Source: Zopfochytrium polystomum
Lineage: Eukaryota; Chytridiomycota; Chytridiomycetes; Chytridiales; Chytridiaceae
Assembly (NCBI GenBank): GCA_025765615.1
Contig: JAIVFJ010000010.1
Coordinates: forward strand, 434,001-498,000
DNA: 64,000 nucleotides
Direction of reading: 5' to 3'
Positions within the stretch are counted from its first letter, which is position 1, and each line of letters opens with the position of its first letter. The notes beneath the pieces are model-generated. The model saw only the letters and a program-made list of their open reading frames with translations, was not told where the DNA came from and searched no databases. The translations under genes and the position numbers were made by a program. Shown here piece after piece: positions 54,695 through 64,000 of this stretch.

Positions 54695-55686
54695 TCACGT
54701 CATCCTCTGCAGTGCTCGGAACTTGAAGCCATACAGCCCATAGTCATCCGAAAACGCTTTCGGAGCCAAATCCCCCACAATCTTGGTTGGTACCTTTATG
54801 TTGACAGTATATGTTTGACCAACCTGCTTCTCAACCGCCGAATTGATCATTTTGATGATGTCGGAGTCTGTTTCAGCATTAACATTCCAAGGATTCTTTG
54901 TCTTGGTCGTCAGTTTGGAGGTACAGGTGATGCGAATGCAATTTTTGTCATGCACACGAGCGACTGGCAGAAAGCCAGTCAACGGCCGGAATAAAACCAC
55001 ATACTCTTTGCGAAGCCCTTTGCGTGTCAAAACTTTGTACACGCAGTTCAGGGGGATGCTGAAGTCGGATGAGGAGCCCCTGCGTGGGGTTGACGGCCTT
55101 GAACTGTCTTCGCTGCTGTCGTCTGAGCTGCTGGAGCTCCCGCCATCGAAGTCACTGGAGGTCTCCAGCAGACTTTTTGCGTGGCGCTTTCGTGACTTCG
55201 GCGTTGGACTGTCTGAGCGCTGGCGTCGCTTGGAGCTTGTCCTCGACTTTGTTGGGGATGGCATCCTGTTGTTGCGCCTTGCTGATCTGTTCTCAACAGC
55301 GCTTTCAGTGAAGGAGCTTGTAGGAGGGTTCACTGGAGCGATCGCGTGCGAGTTCGAGTTTGACGCAGTTCCACAAAGCGCGCGTTGTAGACTACTTTGC
55401 TGGTCGTGTGCGTTCTGCTGTGTTTTCCAAGCTTGCACGTAGTTAACAATTGTGCAAGCGATTCAGCACAGACAAGCCAACCCTCACCTTTCAATTTTGT
55501 GTTGAAGAAATCCGTCGAGAACTTTGCAAACTGGGGGAAAGATTGCTTGATTTGAGCGGCTGATAGAGTCTTTGATTGGAGAAAAGATGCACCAATACGG
55601 TGGTGCTCCAATGCGGCAATGTTGAGTGCGCAGTCGTCTTCGGGGCTCCAAGTACGATCAATTTCTGATTTTGGGGGCGGCGCCAT
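54695..55686 (-). CDS. Harbinger-associated second protein (putative DNA-binding partner)
   Basis: An ATG at 55686 opens a 118-codon frame with a Trp-containing helical stretch (TWSPEDDCALNIAAL...FFNTKL) that may be Myb/SANT-like. An overlapping frame, 55438-54695, gives 247 further codons with a Ser/Arg-rich, NLS-like middle. A short intron or a frameshift near 55440 would join them. Harbinger elements usually encode a Myb-like accessory protein that brings the transposase to DNA; assignment to that role rests on layout and is tentative. Confidence 0.5.
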
Positions 55687-55712
55687 TTCGACGGTACTTG
55701 TGACTAATCCCC

Positions 55713-55720
55713 TTTATATA
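55713..55720 (-). promoter_or_regulatory. TATA box of the accessory gene
   Basis: TATATAAA (minus strand) lies about 27-34 nt before the ATG at 55686. Confidence 0.6.
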
Positions 55721-56187
55721 TTCAGTAAAAAAAAATTGAAAGAGAGGAGTGAATCCCTGCACCACCTTTGTCTCACCAGCTTCGGACTCCTCTGTCGCGG
55801 GAGTTCATTGACTGATTCGCAGTTTTCCAGATCCAGGCGGACATTTTCCCGCTGCTGGAACTGCTATTTCCCGCATGCCTTGTGTGGAAGGCGATGTTGG
55901 GCAGCAATCTCCCGGTTGAAGCTGGGCGAAGGCAGAGACAAGAGGTATTGACCCGATTACTAATGTGAAGAAGCTCGGATACCACTTGTCTCAGTCTGTG
56001 CATTCTCCCGTTGGGTTTCGCGTGACCGTGGGTTCGTTGCAGTCAATTTCCCTGTTGTCTCACAACAATCTCCCTCGCTGGAATGAATCAAGGCGATGGT
56101 GAGACACTGTCTCCACACAATCTCCCGCATCGAATTAAGGGAAGCCCAGAGCAGAACGCCATTTCCCGCACGAGACAACAGAGCAGG

Positions 56188-56193
56188 TATAAA
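56188..56193 (+). promoter_or_regulatory. TATA box of the transposase gene
   Basis: TATAAA lies about 50 nt before the ATG at 56242. Confidence 0.6.
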
Positions 56194-56241
56194 GCGAGGC
56201 CACAAACAAATCCAGTGTGAAACAGTGTGTGTCACTTCAAA

Positions 56242-57280
56242 ATGAGCGAATTGTCTATTGACTGGGAACACGTTGCGATCCAATTGCTAAGCTCCCACCC
56301 CAACCCGACTAAAATGAAAAAAATGTTTCTCGGACTTTTTGGTATGACCACTGACGAATGTGACGAAGTCTGGAAAGAAGTCATCATGGTCCGTCTCGAC
56401 GGTGGCTGTCTCCTCACCAAGATGCTCCTTTGCGGCATGCACTTCTTGAAACACTACCCAACAGAAGCATCAGCCAGTGCCTTGTTTGTGTGCGACCCAA
56501 AGACTTACCGTCGGTGGGTTAAAATGTCGACTGACGCCCTCTCCCAAATTAAAGTGGTATGACGAAGCGTTTGTTCCACCAAATGCATAGTTGGGACACT
56601 AACACAACATTAGATTAATTTTAGTGAACGCTTTCGTGACTGGGACTCTCCACGATTTGCAACATATGTTGATGGTATCGACTGTAGCGTTCCAGAAAAG
56701 GCTGAGACGGATCCAGCTGACTACAGCGAGAAGCTCAACCATGCGGGGATTCGGCACCTCGTCGCAACGGCTAGTGGCACCAGGGAAATTGTCTTTGTGT
56801 CAAGTGGCTACGAATGCGGAAAGCATCCTGACATCACCATTTGCAGGAGGGAGTACGTTGACCTGCTTGGAGAGGACGAAACCTTCGGAGATGACTCAGG
56901 GTTCCGTGGTTGCGCCAAAGCTGAGTTGAAACATCCCAACCCATCCAGCCTTCCCCAGCGAGTGGTCAACCGCCGCTCTCTCACTCCTCCAGTCGCGACA
57001 CAAGAACGTAAATGGTCTTCTCCGTGTTTACAGTGTTTTGAAGGGACCGTTCCGCCACAGCCGAACTCAGCATGAAACTTTCTTCCAAGCAGTGGCGCGC
57101 ATGACACAGATCAAATTGCGCCGTCAGCGGATTTGGGACGTAAAGGATCGCATCTGCCAGTTATTTGGGCCAAATCCCATCTTGACAGGGAGGACCAGGT
57201 GGAGGAACCGAAATAGGAACCTGCAAGGCGCCCAGCCAGCGGCTGTGTCTGATCCTGTGCCTGCTTCCCCTTCATTGTGA
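56242..57280 (+). pseudogene. PIF/Harbinger transposase (DDE_Tnp_4-like), probably broken
   Basis: Exon 1 is 56242-56556, intron 56557-56613 (GTATGA donor, ACTAAC branch motif, TTAG acceptor), exon 2 from 56614. Exon 2 reads YVDGIDCSVPE with the first Asp, KLNHAGIRHLVATASG, GKHPDITI with the second Asp, and GDDSGFRGC. The last part (VNGLLRVYSVLKGPFRHS...ARMTQIKL) is in another frame from about 56970, so a frameshift has occurred. At the place of the third catalytic residue, normally Glu before the N-x-N-G-like motif, I read Lys. Confidence 0.7.
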
Positions 57281-57585
57281 TTGTAACCCCTGCATTCCGT
57301 CTTATTACTGCTCTCTGTCCGTATTTCCCATCTGTCTGTCTTTGTCCAAGTGATCCATTTCACTTTTCCGGCTGTCTGCTGTCTCTTTGACTCTGTATTG
57401 TTTGTCGTCTACAATCCATCCTGCGTTCTGTCTGTCTCTCAGTCTGTCTGTCTGTCTATCGACTGTCTGTCTGTTGTTTGTACCCAATAAGTGCCAAATC
57501 AGTATCAACCCGAACAAAACTGGTTTTCCCGGACAAACTGGTCATTTCCCTATTCTCCCTGGCGAACAGACATTGGTTTTCTCAA

Positions 57586-58575
57586 ATGATTGGAGACACC
57601 ACCTCGAGGCAGCAACTGCCCGGCATTGCCACCGCCGTGTGCAGATACCTCGACGACGCCCGGGACCTGTTCCACCTGGCGACGCTGTGCCGCCTGCCCA
57701 CTATGCAAGCGCGCGCCCTTGTGCGCCTTGTGGGACGGCGCGGCTCCGCGGCGTCGTCGTCATCGCCCCTTGACGCCGCAAGCCGCGACGGGAACGTTGC
57801 GCTGCTGGACGTGCTGCGACTGGCTGTGCTGGACACCCACAACGATAGGGGCGGCGGCGGCGTCGCCAGCGGCGCTGCTGGCTCGACAAAGTCGCCACCG
57901 GCGGCCGTCGTCGTCTTGTACACCCGGCGGGCGATGGACCTGGCAAGCGAAAACGGGCATGTTGCGGTGCTGGACTGGTGGCTCGCGAGCAGGCTGGAGC
58001 TGCGGTACTCGGACCAGGCGGTCGACATGGCCAGCAAGCGCGGGCGGGTGGCGGTGCTGGAGTGGTGGCGTGGCAGCGGGCTGGTGCTGCGGTACACGTG
58101 CGCGGCGATGGACCTCGCGAGCAGGAACGGGGAGCTCGAGACGCTGCAGTGGTGGAAGGACAGCGGGCTGGCGCTAGAGTACTCGCCGCTGGCGATGGAC
58201 GCCGCGAGCAAGCAGGGCTGCGTCGCCGTCCTCGCGTGGTGGAAGGACAGCGGGCTGCCGCTGCGGTACACGGACGCGGCGATGGACGGCGCGAGCGCCC
58301 GCGGGCAGGTCGCAGCCCTGCAGTGGTGGAAGGACAGCGGCCTTGAGCTCATGTACTCTGCCGCCTCGCTCAACAAGGCCAGCCTGCTGAACCACCGCGA
58401 CGTTCTTGGCTGGTGGCGGGACAGCGGCCTACGTCTCAAATACTCGCACTACCCGTACCTCGTCATCAACGACAGGGGCGACGTACGGTCCCCAGCAAAT
58501 CCAGGGCCCCAGCGCCCCGAAAAGTGGTGGATCCGTTGGCACAAAAAGTGGACGGGTGGGCGGATGCCCGAGTGA
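57586..58575 (+). CDS. 29-residue WW-repeat (ankyrin-like) protein
   Basis: From the ATG at 57586 the ORF gives 329 aa. Five or six tandem repeats of exactly 29 residues follow the pattern A-M-D-x-A-S-x-x-G-x-V-x-V-L-x-W-W-x-x-S-G-L-x-L-x-Y, preceded by a degenerate unit (PLDAASRDGNVALLD). The D-x-A-S-x-x-G-x-V-x-V-L core is that of ankyrin-type repeats, but 33 residues is the norm. The N-terminal region (LFHLATLCRL) may be an F-box-like helix pair. A protein-binding role is inferred. A longer frame from 57478 begins inside the Harbinger inverted repeat, so I prefer 57586, 28 nt downstream of the transposon end. Confidence 0.8.
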   Translation: MIGDTTSRQQLPGIATAVCRYLDDARDLFHLATLCRLPTMQARALVRLVGRRGSAASSSSPLDAASRDGNVALLDVLRLAVLDTHNDRGGGGVASGAAGSTKSPPAAVVVLYTRRAMDLASENGHVAVLDWWLASRLELRYSDQAVDMASKRGRVAVLEWWRGSGLVLRYTCAAMDLASRNGELETLQWWKDSGLALEYSPLAMDAASKQGCVAVLAWWKDSGLPLRYTDAAMDGASARGQVAALQWWKDSGLELMYSAASLNKASLLNHRDVLGWWRDSGLRLKYSHYPYLVINDRGDVRSPANPGPQRPEKWWIRWHKKWTGGRMPE

Positions 58576-59041
58576 GCGTGCGTGCGTGTTTGACACGGGG
58601 GCGCCTCGGGCCCCCTTCTCTCTTCTAGTTGTTGTTCTGTCCAGGGGGTTCAAAAATGATGCGGCGGGGGTCTGATGCGGAATTGTCGACACTAGTACGC
58701 GTTGGGCGGCTGATGACGACAAAAGGGCGGGATTGTGAATGGCTGTTGTCAAGGCGCCTCATGGGCAAAGTTAAACGTGTGAAAGAAAGAAAGGGAGGGG
58801 ATGGGGGGCACGGTCACAGTTCAGTCGGGCCGTCTCATTTTTCATCGCCACCTTCCATTCCCATTCATCGTGGCTTGGCCTCCCTCCCCTCTTCGATACC
58901 CCTTACATATTTAATAGCTAGATAACTGCAGAAGTGAATAGCCGCAGCCGCAGCCGCAAGCAGCCCGATCCGATTTTTTCGATTACTACAGGCAACCACA
59001 TCAAGGTTAAGCAATCAATCGATCGATATCGATATTCAACC
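58576..59041. other. Intergenic; promoter region of the next gene
   Basis: No gene is seen. A TATTTAA at about 58908-58914 lies some 130 nt upstream of the next ATG. Confidence 0.5.
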
Positions 59042-60445
59042 ATGGCCCAACCGAACAGCAAATACGACGAGGACGGCGACGCCTACGACCATGACGACTA
59101 CTACGACGACAACGACGACGACGACGACATCCAGGGCCAACCTGTTGGCGGGGCCCGCCACCTTCTTCCAACCTACACCCGCCGACAGCGGCGACTCAAG
59201 GAGATCGCTGCCGCAAAGCAAGCAACGCCGGCGCGCCGACCCGCCGTCGGCTACCGACCACGCCGCCTCCAGTCCCGCGCATCCGACCCTGGCACGGTCA
59301 ACCACCGAATCGCCATCTTCACCACCTCGACGGCGTCCACGAGCAACGAGCGCCGATTCCGCATGTGCGTGCACAGCCCCTTGGTTGCCACGCTGTGCTT
59401 CATCTGCGATCCGTCCCCCAGCCACACCGCGCAAGCATCCGCGTCCCACTCTAGCACAGTATGGTCGGCGGCCCCGACGACCCGCCACGCCGTCTACCCG
59501 CCCAGCAGTACCGCCCTGGACTGCCCCCACAAGGCCCGCTGCCATCTGACCGGCACAAAGGCGTGCTGCGCGTGCGAGGACCGCCGGCCGTTTGCCGCAA
59601 CCTACTGGGCCTACGCCGACGGCCTCGGCATGGTCGCGAGCGCCGCCCGCAACGCATACTACTGCCCCGGTTGCCGCTCTGCACCATCAAGGAAATCGTC
59701 AAAGATGAAGAAGCCCGCTGTTGGGTTTGCAGAAGGGATGAAGAAGGAGGATCAGGAGGAGAGCGGGAAAGAAAAGGTGGTTGAGACGGTTGACGGCGCG
59801 GTCGCTGTCGTGGAGCAGAGCGGAGAAAAGAAGGCTGAGAAGGTTGACGGCGCAGTCGCCGTCGCTTTTGAACCACTACCACCACCACCGGCCGTCCCAG
59901 AAACTCTGCCGCCGCCGCCGACTCGCCTGGTGCACGAAGAGACTCTTGCCGTCGGAATTGAGAAAATCACCCTTGGCGGTTCTGGTCAGGCCAGCGACGC
60001 GGCAGCAGCAGGCTTGGAGAATGATCACATTGTTGACGCTGACGACGACGACGACGTTGGGAGCCTCGGCGGCGCGGACTCGGCCACCGTGGTGACGACA
60101 GCCAGCAGCGAGTGGACGCGCATTACCGGCGGCAGCGTTCACGGCGCGCCGGACGGCAGCGCCAGCAGCATGAGCGGCTGGGTGGAGCTGGACGAGGCTG
60201 GCAGAGTCGCTGACGGTGGAGATAACCCGGCGCGGGTCAAGATTTGCGGGCACCGCTGCCTCATGAGAATCCGCAACGAGTGCTGCGCCTGCGGAGACTT
60301 GCGGCCTGTCGCCGAGCGATACTGGGTCTTTGTCGTGCGCGACGAGAGCGATGCTCCTGGCACCGTGGGCTCTGAAGGCGAGGTTCTTGAGACGCAGGAC
60401 AGAAGCGCGCTTTACTGTGCAGAGTGCAAAACGGGAAATTATTAG
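59042..60445 (+). CDS. Protein with two copies of a Cys-rich, probably zinc-binding module
   Basis: The ATG at 59042 sits in ACCATGG; 467 aa follow without an intron. An acidic N-terminus (Asp-rich, residues 8-29) precedes a basic stretch. Module 1 (residues 161-211) and module 2 (402-462) share the pattern C-x(3 or 5)-C-x7-C-C-x-C-x-D-x-R-P-x-A-x-x-Y-W...Y-C-x2-C (CCACEDRRPF, CCACGDLRPV). Between them are about 190 disordered residues with PPPP runs and an Asp tract. I do not know a named family with this pattern. Paired Cys clusters suggest a RING- or treble-clef-like fold. Function unknown. Confidence 0.75.
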   Translation: MAQPNSKYDEDGDAYDHDDYYDDNDDDDDIQGQPVGGARHLLPTYTRRQRRLKEIAAAKQATPARRPAVGYRPRRLQSRASDPGTVNHRIAIFTTSTASTSNERRFRMCVHSPLVATLCFICDPSPSHTAQASASHSSTVWSAAPTTRHAVYPPSSTALDCPHKARCHLTGTKACCACEDRRPFAATYWAYADGLGMVASAARNAYYCPGCRSAPSRKSSKMKKPAVGFAEGMKKEDQEESGKEKVVETVDGAVAVVEQSGEKKAEKVDGAVAVAFEPLPPPPAVPETLPPPPTRLVHEETLAVGIEKITLGGSGQASDAAAAGLENDHIVDADDDDDVGSLGGADSATVVTTASSEWTRITGGSVHGAPDGSASSMSGWVELDEAGRVADGGDNPARVKICGHRCLMRIRNECCACGDLRPVAERYWVFVVRDESDAPGTVGSEGEVLETQDRSALYCAECKTGNY

Positions 60446-60711
60446 AGTCTGGCTGCTTGCATGGTTTCCTTCTTTTCTTGGGCCCTCTCATTATTTGTGG
60501 ACGCCTCAGCTGACTCCATATCGTTGTCCTTTGTTCTTATTGGTGGGCGGGAAAAGGAAGGGATTTTGTATCCATTCTCACAGAAATGTTGCTTTGAAGG
60601 AAAAACAATGGGGTTTTTAAGTAACAAGTGTAATGAGGGAAGGGGGAAACAGCAACAAGTAACGAGAAAAATGAGAAACGTATGCGACAGGGAAAAGCAG
60701 AACAACCATCC

Positions 60712-62837
60712 TCAATGGCGCCCACGGCGCGCCAAGGCAGTAGCCGACCCGTTTCGCGGAGGGCCCGGCGACACAGTGCAGACACCCGAGGTGCAAACAT
60801 TGGTCGCCGAGCCGTCCCCACATCGAGTCCCGTCGGGCGCCGCGAGCGCATCCCACCCAAACGCCGAACCGTCGTAGCACTGATCCGCCGACTCCCCGTC
60901 GTACCAGCACCCGTACGCGCAGTCGCCGAGCGCACACGCGTTAATGTTCGAATACTCGCTGCACCTGACGGCGAGGCACGCGCCGTTCCTGCACATGCTC
61001 TGCCGGCCGCACACCGTGCCGGCCCCGGCGAACGTGCAGTCCCGCCTGCAGCACGCCGCGGCGCCCGGGTCCGCCGCGGCGTAATCGCACTCCCGCACGA
61101 ACCGGCAGCTCCCCGTGCAGCACGGCGAGCTGCGGCCGGGCCCTGGGTCGCAGTCCTCGTCCGCGTCGACGACGCCGTTGCCGCAATTCTCCCCCGCGAC
61201 GACGACGTCCCGGGAGCGCGGCAGGCACGCGGTGCCCTGGAACCTGGCGAGGTACGGGCAGATATCAGGTTTGTTGTAGACCGGGTGGAAGCCGTAGTAG
61301 CCTGTGCCGATGGGGTATCGGCCGTCGGCGTAGTCCATGACGCCGCCGGTCGTGCCCTGGCCGTCCTCGAACGCGTGCGACGCGTTGATGTTGTGGCCAA
61401 ACTCGTGCGCCATGGTCAGCCACAGGAAGCTGTCGAGGACCACGGAGCCCGCGTTGTAGGCGTCGCTGCAGGCGCCCGGTTGGTAGGCGTTGCCGTCTTC
61501 GCCGCCGGCGCTGGTGCAGGACGTCAGGAGAAAGTAGCTGGTGACCGTGTCGTCCGTGGGCTGCGTGGTCAAATGGTTTTGCAGCGTGTGAAGTGCGTCG
61601 GTGTTGTATTTGGAGCAGTATCCGGGGCCGTAGTTCCACGCGTAGTTGGCGGATGGGTCGGTATGGGGCGCCATCATAATTTTAGTCTTGCTGGTGTGGA
61701 CCTGACGTGCAAAAAGGAAATGGATGTATTACATGTATATCGATGAGCCATTCCTTAGATTTCAAAACGTTTCGAGAATAATCACAAACACACCTGGATG
61801 GTTATCCTCAGTTGGTGCTGGTAGATAATGTTCATGTCGGTGACGGCCTGACCCAGCTTCGCAAGGGTCCTTACCGGGGATGTCGCACCAGCGCCGTCCA
61901 GCTGCAAGAACGAACCGTACGTGACGTAGAACGCAATTCGGGCGGTGTGATTCTGCAAAATGTTGGGAAAGCAGTCGTCCCACAGGGGCGCGTATCCGAC
62001 GGAAGGAATGGGAACGTCGGGAATTGTGCGGCGGCTGCGGCGGTTTTGCAAGGGCGCGTTTGCGGTTCCGTTGTTGGACAAGGAGGAAGAATTCGGCAGG
62101 AGCTTTGCAATGACCGGGTCCCACGAGACGCGGATCGGCTCGCCGACGCCGACCTTTGACGGAACAAAGGAAGCGTGGGACGCCCCGGCGAGGACGTCAA
62201 ACTCTTGCTTGGAAAAGGCGTTTACGATGTGGGCCACGGGATCGACCTGAAAGAGCCGGCCGGAGGTGGCGTTGAAGATGACCATGTGGATGCCGTCGTC
62301 GTACAGGGTGGCCGTCACCGAGGCGGAACCGTCGTCCAGGGAGCCAGAGTAGTGCAGGTCTGGCGTTTCAGCGGAAAGGGTGGAGCCGTCGGGCATCTGG
62401 ATGGCGACCGCAGACGTGCTCGAGTGGTCCCAGACGGATGCGACGGGAATGGACGAGAGCGCGGAAGCGGAGAAGCGAAAACCAAGGACGGAGAATGTGA
62501 CATTCAGAGTAGAACCCCGCATGATGGCGGCCGCGAGCGTAGAGTTTGCGGCGTAGTCTAGAAAGGGCACCGAGTCGATGAACAGGTTCGCGACGGGGGC
62601 GAGCTCCGAGTGCGTGGCAGCCCTTGCCGGGACGGGGACGACGATGCCAAAGACATATACGAGACAGCACACAGCGTAGGCAGCCACGAAACGAGCAGCA
62701 GTTGCAGCAGCATTGTTAGCACGACGGGCAGCAGCAGCAGCTCCAGGGGCAGCTTCGCGTCTCGGAGTTGCCGTCGTCGTTGTCGTCGTTGTCGTCGTCG
62801 CTCTCCTGTTCTTCTTCTGCATGGCCGCGATCGTCAT
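60712..62837 (-). CDS. ADAM-type metalloprotease, short paralogue
   Basis: Exon 1 is 62837-61794, intron 61793-61702 (92 nt), exon 2 61701-60712; 677 aa. It is homologous to the gene at 24324 over the whole prodomain and protease, and the intron is at the same position (after RIT[I/V]Q). It has HEFGHNINASH at about 447-457 and Met-turn GGVMDYADG. Only one disintegrin/Cys-rich unit follows (CGNGVVDADEDCDPG...CYDGSAFGWDALAAP); it ends in CTVSPGPPRNGSATALARRGRH. A Thr run and hydrophobic segment at the N-terminus (about residues 45-75) act as signal or anchor. The Ser/Thr linker and modules 3-4 of the long paralogue are absent. Confidence 0.88.
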
Positions 62838-62956
62838 CGCAAAACCCAGTGTAGCTGCGCTCTGCTTATTTTTTGCCTTGTTTGGTTTGTTTTCGGTTTG
62901 GTCTCAAACAAAACTCCTTCCTTTTTTGGACTGCCAAAACACAAGCCGACATGTAT

Positions 62957-62996
<40 letters not shown>

Positions 62997-63104
62997 TACG
63001 TGGGGCACTAGGGAAAAAAAAAACCTTTGACCGATCGAAACAACAAAGGCGCTGAACGCAGAAGAGTAGACCCGGACCGACGGACGCCCGGAATCAGCGA
63101 CTAG
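62838..63104. other. Spacer between ADAM genes with a 32-T run
   Basis: An unbroken run of 32 T lies at 62959-62990; otherwise nothing is seen. Confidence 0.6.
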
Positions 63105-64000
63105 TCAGGCCGCGCTGCTTCTCCTGCTACTGCGGATGTCTTCGGACTCGCACCGTCCGGACCGGCACACCTTGCCCACGTCGCACGCGCTGCCGTCCAC
63201 CGCGTACCCGCCGCCCGGCGGCATGCCGTCGATGCTGCTCGGGTCGTAGCACGGTCCACTGCCAAAGTCGCAGCCGTACGTGCACCCGTGCGTCGTCTTC
63301 GACCCGTCGCCCCTGCCGCACCAGCGGAGGCTTGATCCAAACAGCGCGCAGCTGGACGCGACGCACGCCCCGTTCGAGCAGTACGACTGCGCGCCTGGCC
63401 CGCACGCCACCGACGGCGGCGCGAACCCGCACGCCGAAGTGCAGCACGCCGACGGCGGGTCGCACGCCTCGCCCGCCTCCACGACGCCGTTGCCGCACAC
63501 CGCCTTCCCGTCGGCCCCGACTCCGCCTCCGCCGCCGCCGCCGCCGCCGCCGCCAGTTCCACCCGCCGGAGGCACGCAAACCCCGCCGGCGCACACGCCG
63601 ACCCCGCCCGCGCCGCACCGCGTGCCGTTCGCCGCCGCGAGCGGGCCGAGCCCGAGCTCTGTCCCCAGTCGGCACGTCTCGGACGCGTCGCCGGCGAGCC
63701 GGCACCCGTAGACGCACTCGCCGATGCCGCAGGCCCGCGCGTCGACGCCGACCAGCGACGCGCACCGCACGGGCACGCACTTGCCGTCGCGGCACAAGCT
63801 CTGCGGGCCGCAGACGGTGCGCGGGGAGCTGAACGTGCAGTCCCGGTTGCAGCAGGCGCCCGGCGGATCGCACGACTCGCCGGCTTCGAAGATGCCGTTG
63901 CCGCACACTGGTCCCGGTCGCGTGACGGTCGGGGCGAACGCCGTTATCGTCGATTTCGGTGGCGAAGAAGCGGCCCGAGCGGTGCTCGGCCTCACCGAGG
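63105..64000 (-). CDS. Third ADAM-like protein, C-terminal part only
   Basis: The minus-strand frame is open from the right edge to the stop at 63105. It encodes two disintegrin-like modules (VCGNGIFEAGESCDPPGACC..., VCGNGVVEAGEACDPPSACC...) that match modules 3 and 4 of the 24324 gene, including the last GCTYGCDFGSGPCYDP unit. A run of 11-12 Gly from GCC/GGC repeats separates them. The protease domain, if present, is outside the window. Confidence 0.8.
   Translation of the reverse strand, partial: SVRPSTARAASSPPKSTITAFAPTVTRPGPVCGNGIFEAGESCDPPGACCNRDCTFSSPRTVCGPQSLCRDGKCVPVRCASLVGVDARACGIGECVYGCRLAGDASETCRLGTELGLGPLAAANGTRCGAGGVGVCAGGVCVPPAGGTGGGGGGGGGGGVGADGKAVCGNGVVEAGEACDPPSACCTSACGFAPPSVACGPGAQSYCSNGACVASSCALFGSSLRWCGRGDGSKTTHGCTYGCDFGSGPCYDPSSIDGMPPGGGYAVDGSACDVGKVCRSGRCESEDIRSSRRSSAA

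Larger units (their letters stand above)
54412..57558. mobile_element. PIF/Harbinger-like DNA transposon (3.1 kb)
   Basis: Terminal inverted repeats of about 250 bp (54412-54658 and about 57314-57558) start GGAGAATAGGGAAATGACC and contain a GACA/TCTG microsatellite. They are flanked by CTG on both sides (54409-54411, 57559-57561), a 3-bp duplication as expected for PIF/Harbinger. Inside are a DDE transposase-like gene and, in the opposite direction, a second protein, the usual two-gene layout. Confidence 0.85.

Noticed and set aside
57478..57585. Upstream start for the WW-repeat gene
   Set aside because: This part of the frame lies mostly within the Harbinger inverted repeat.
58934..59041. 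N-terminal extension of the Cys-module protein
   Set aside because: It needs a non-ATG start; the ATG at 59042 has a good context and a TATA-like element upstream.
1..64000. tRNA, rRNA or CRISPR arrays
   Set aside because: I saw no tRNA-like A/B box pair with cloverleaf, no rRNA motif and no regularly spaced direct repeats with unique spacers.

Overview
The window is eukaryotic and most probably from an early-diverging (chytrid- or blastocladiomycete-like) fungus. The evidence is short GT-AG introns of about 50-160 nt, TATA-box promoters close to ATGs, GC- and CpG-rich host exons, a chromovirus of the Tf1/sushi kind, and multi-domain ADAM proteases. The lineage is an inference; the sequence carries no marker gene that settles it.

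Host genes. A partial unrecognised ORF runs off the left edge (minus strand). A SAM-domain protein gene (2227-3290) and a six-exon nicotinamide phosphoribosyltransferase gene (3968-6146) follow. A secreted protein with an ADP-ribosyltransferase-like Arg/Ser-Thr-Thr/Glu-x-Glu signature and a long low-complexity tail lies at 22900-24086, convergent with a large ADAM-type metalloprotease (24324-27707). A 2-oxoglutarate/Fe(II) dioxygenase is at 41182-42349. The right end holds a 29-residue WW-repeat (ankyrin-like) protein, a protein with two copies of an unfamiliar Cys-rich module, a second ADAM paralogue and the C-terminal part of a third.

Mobile DNA fills most of the rest. Three copies of one Ty3/gypsy chromovirus are present: A at 15875-21133, C at 32736-36688, B at 46158-51462, each with a perfect 5-bp target duplication. 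Solo or broken LTRs of the same family lie near 970, 14280, 14859 and 42560. Copy B sits inside a decayed Ty1/copia element (42923-53801). A decayed LINE (about 8650-14279) ends inside another chromovirus LTR. A PIF/Harbinger-like DNA transposon with roughly 250-bp inverted repeats (54412-57558) has landed just upstream of the WW-repeat gene, and a mariner-type MITE lies at 31900-32076. Between about 32.1 and 40.1 kb there is a patchwork of duplicated GA-rich and hairpin-containing repeats.

Most interesting system: the chromovirus. Its LTR U3 carries a 5-bp-phased array of nGAAn/nTTCn pentamers, which is the binding pattern of heat-shock factor. Copy-number changes between LTRs keep the phase (45 bp = 9 units). 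Eleven nucleotides just downstream of the TATA box (AAGTGAATTAT) are exactly complementary to the primer-binding site that begins 3 nt after the 5' LTR, so the RNA could prime itself as in Tf1. Gag and Pol are joined by a textbook -1 frameshift signal (C CCA AAC, 5-nt spacer, 8-bp stem) that is intact in B and C but mutated in A. The family is almost free of CpG, and the stops in the old copia element are TGA where CGA (Arg) is expected, which points to CpG methylation and deamination of transposons.
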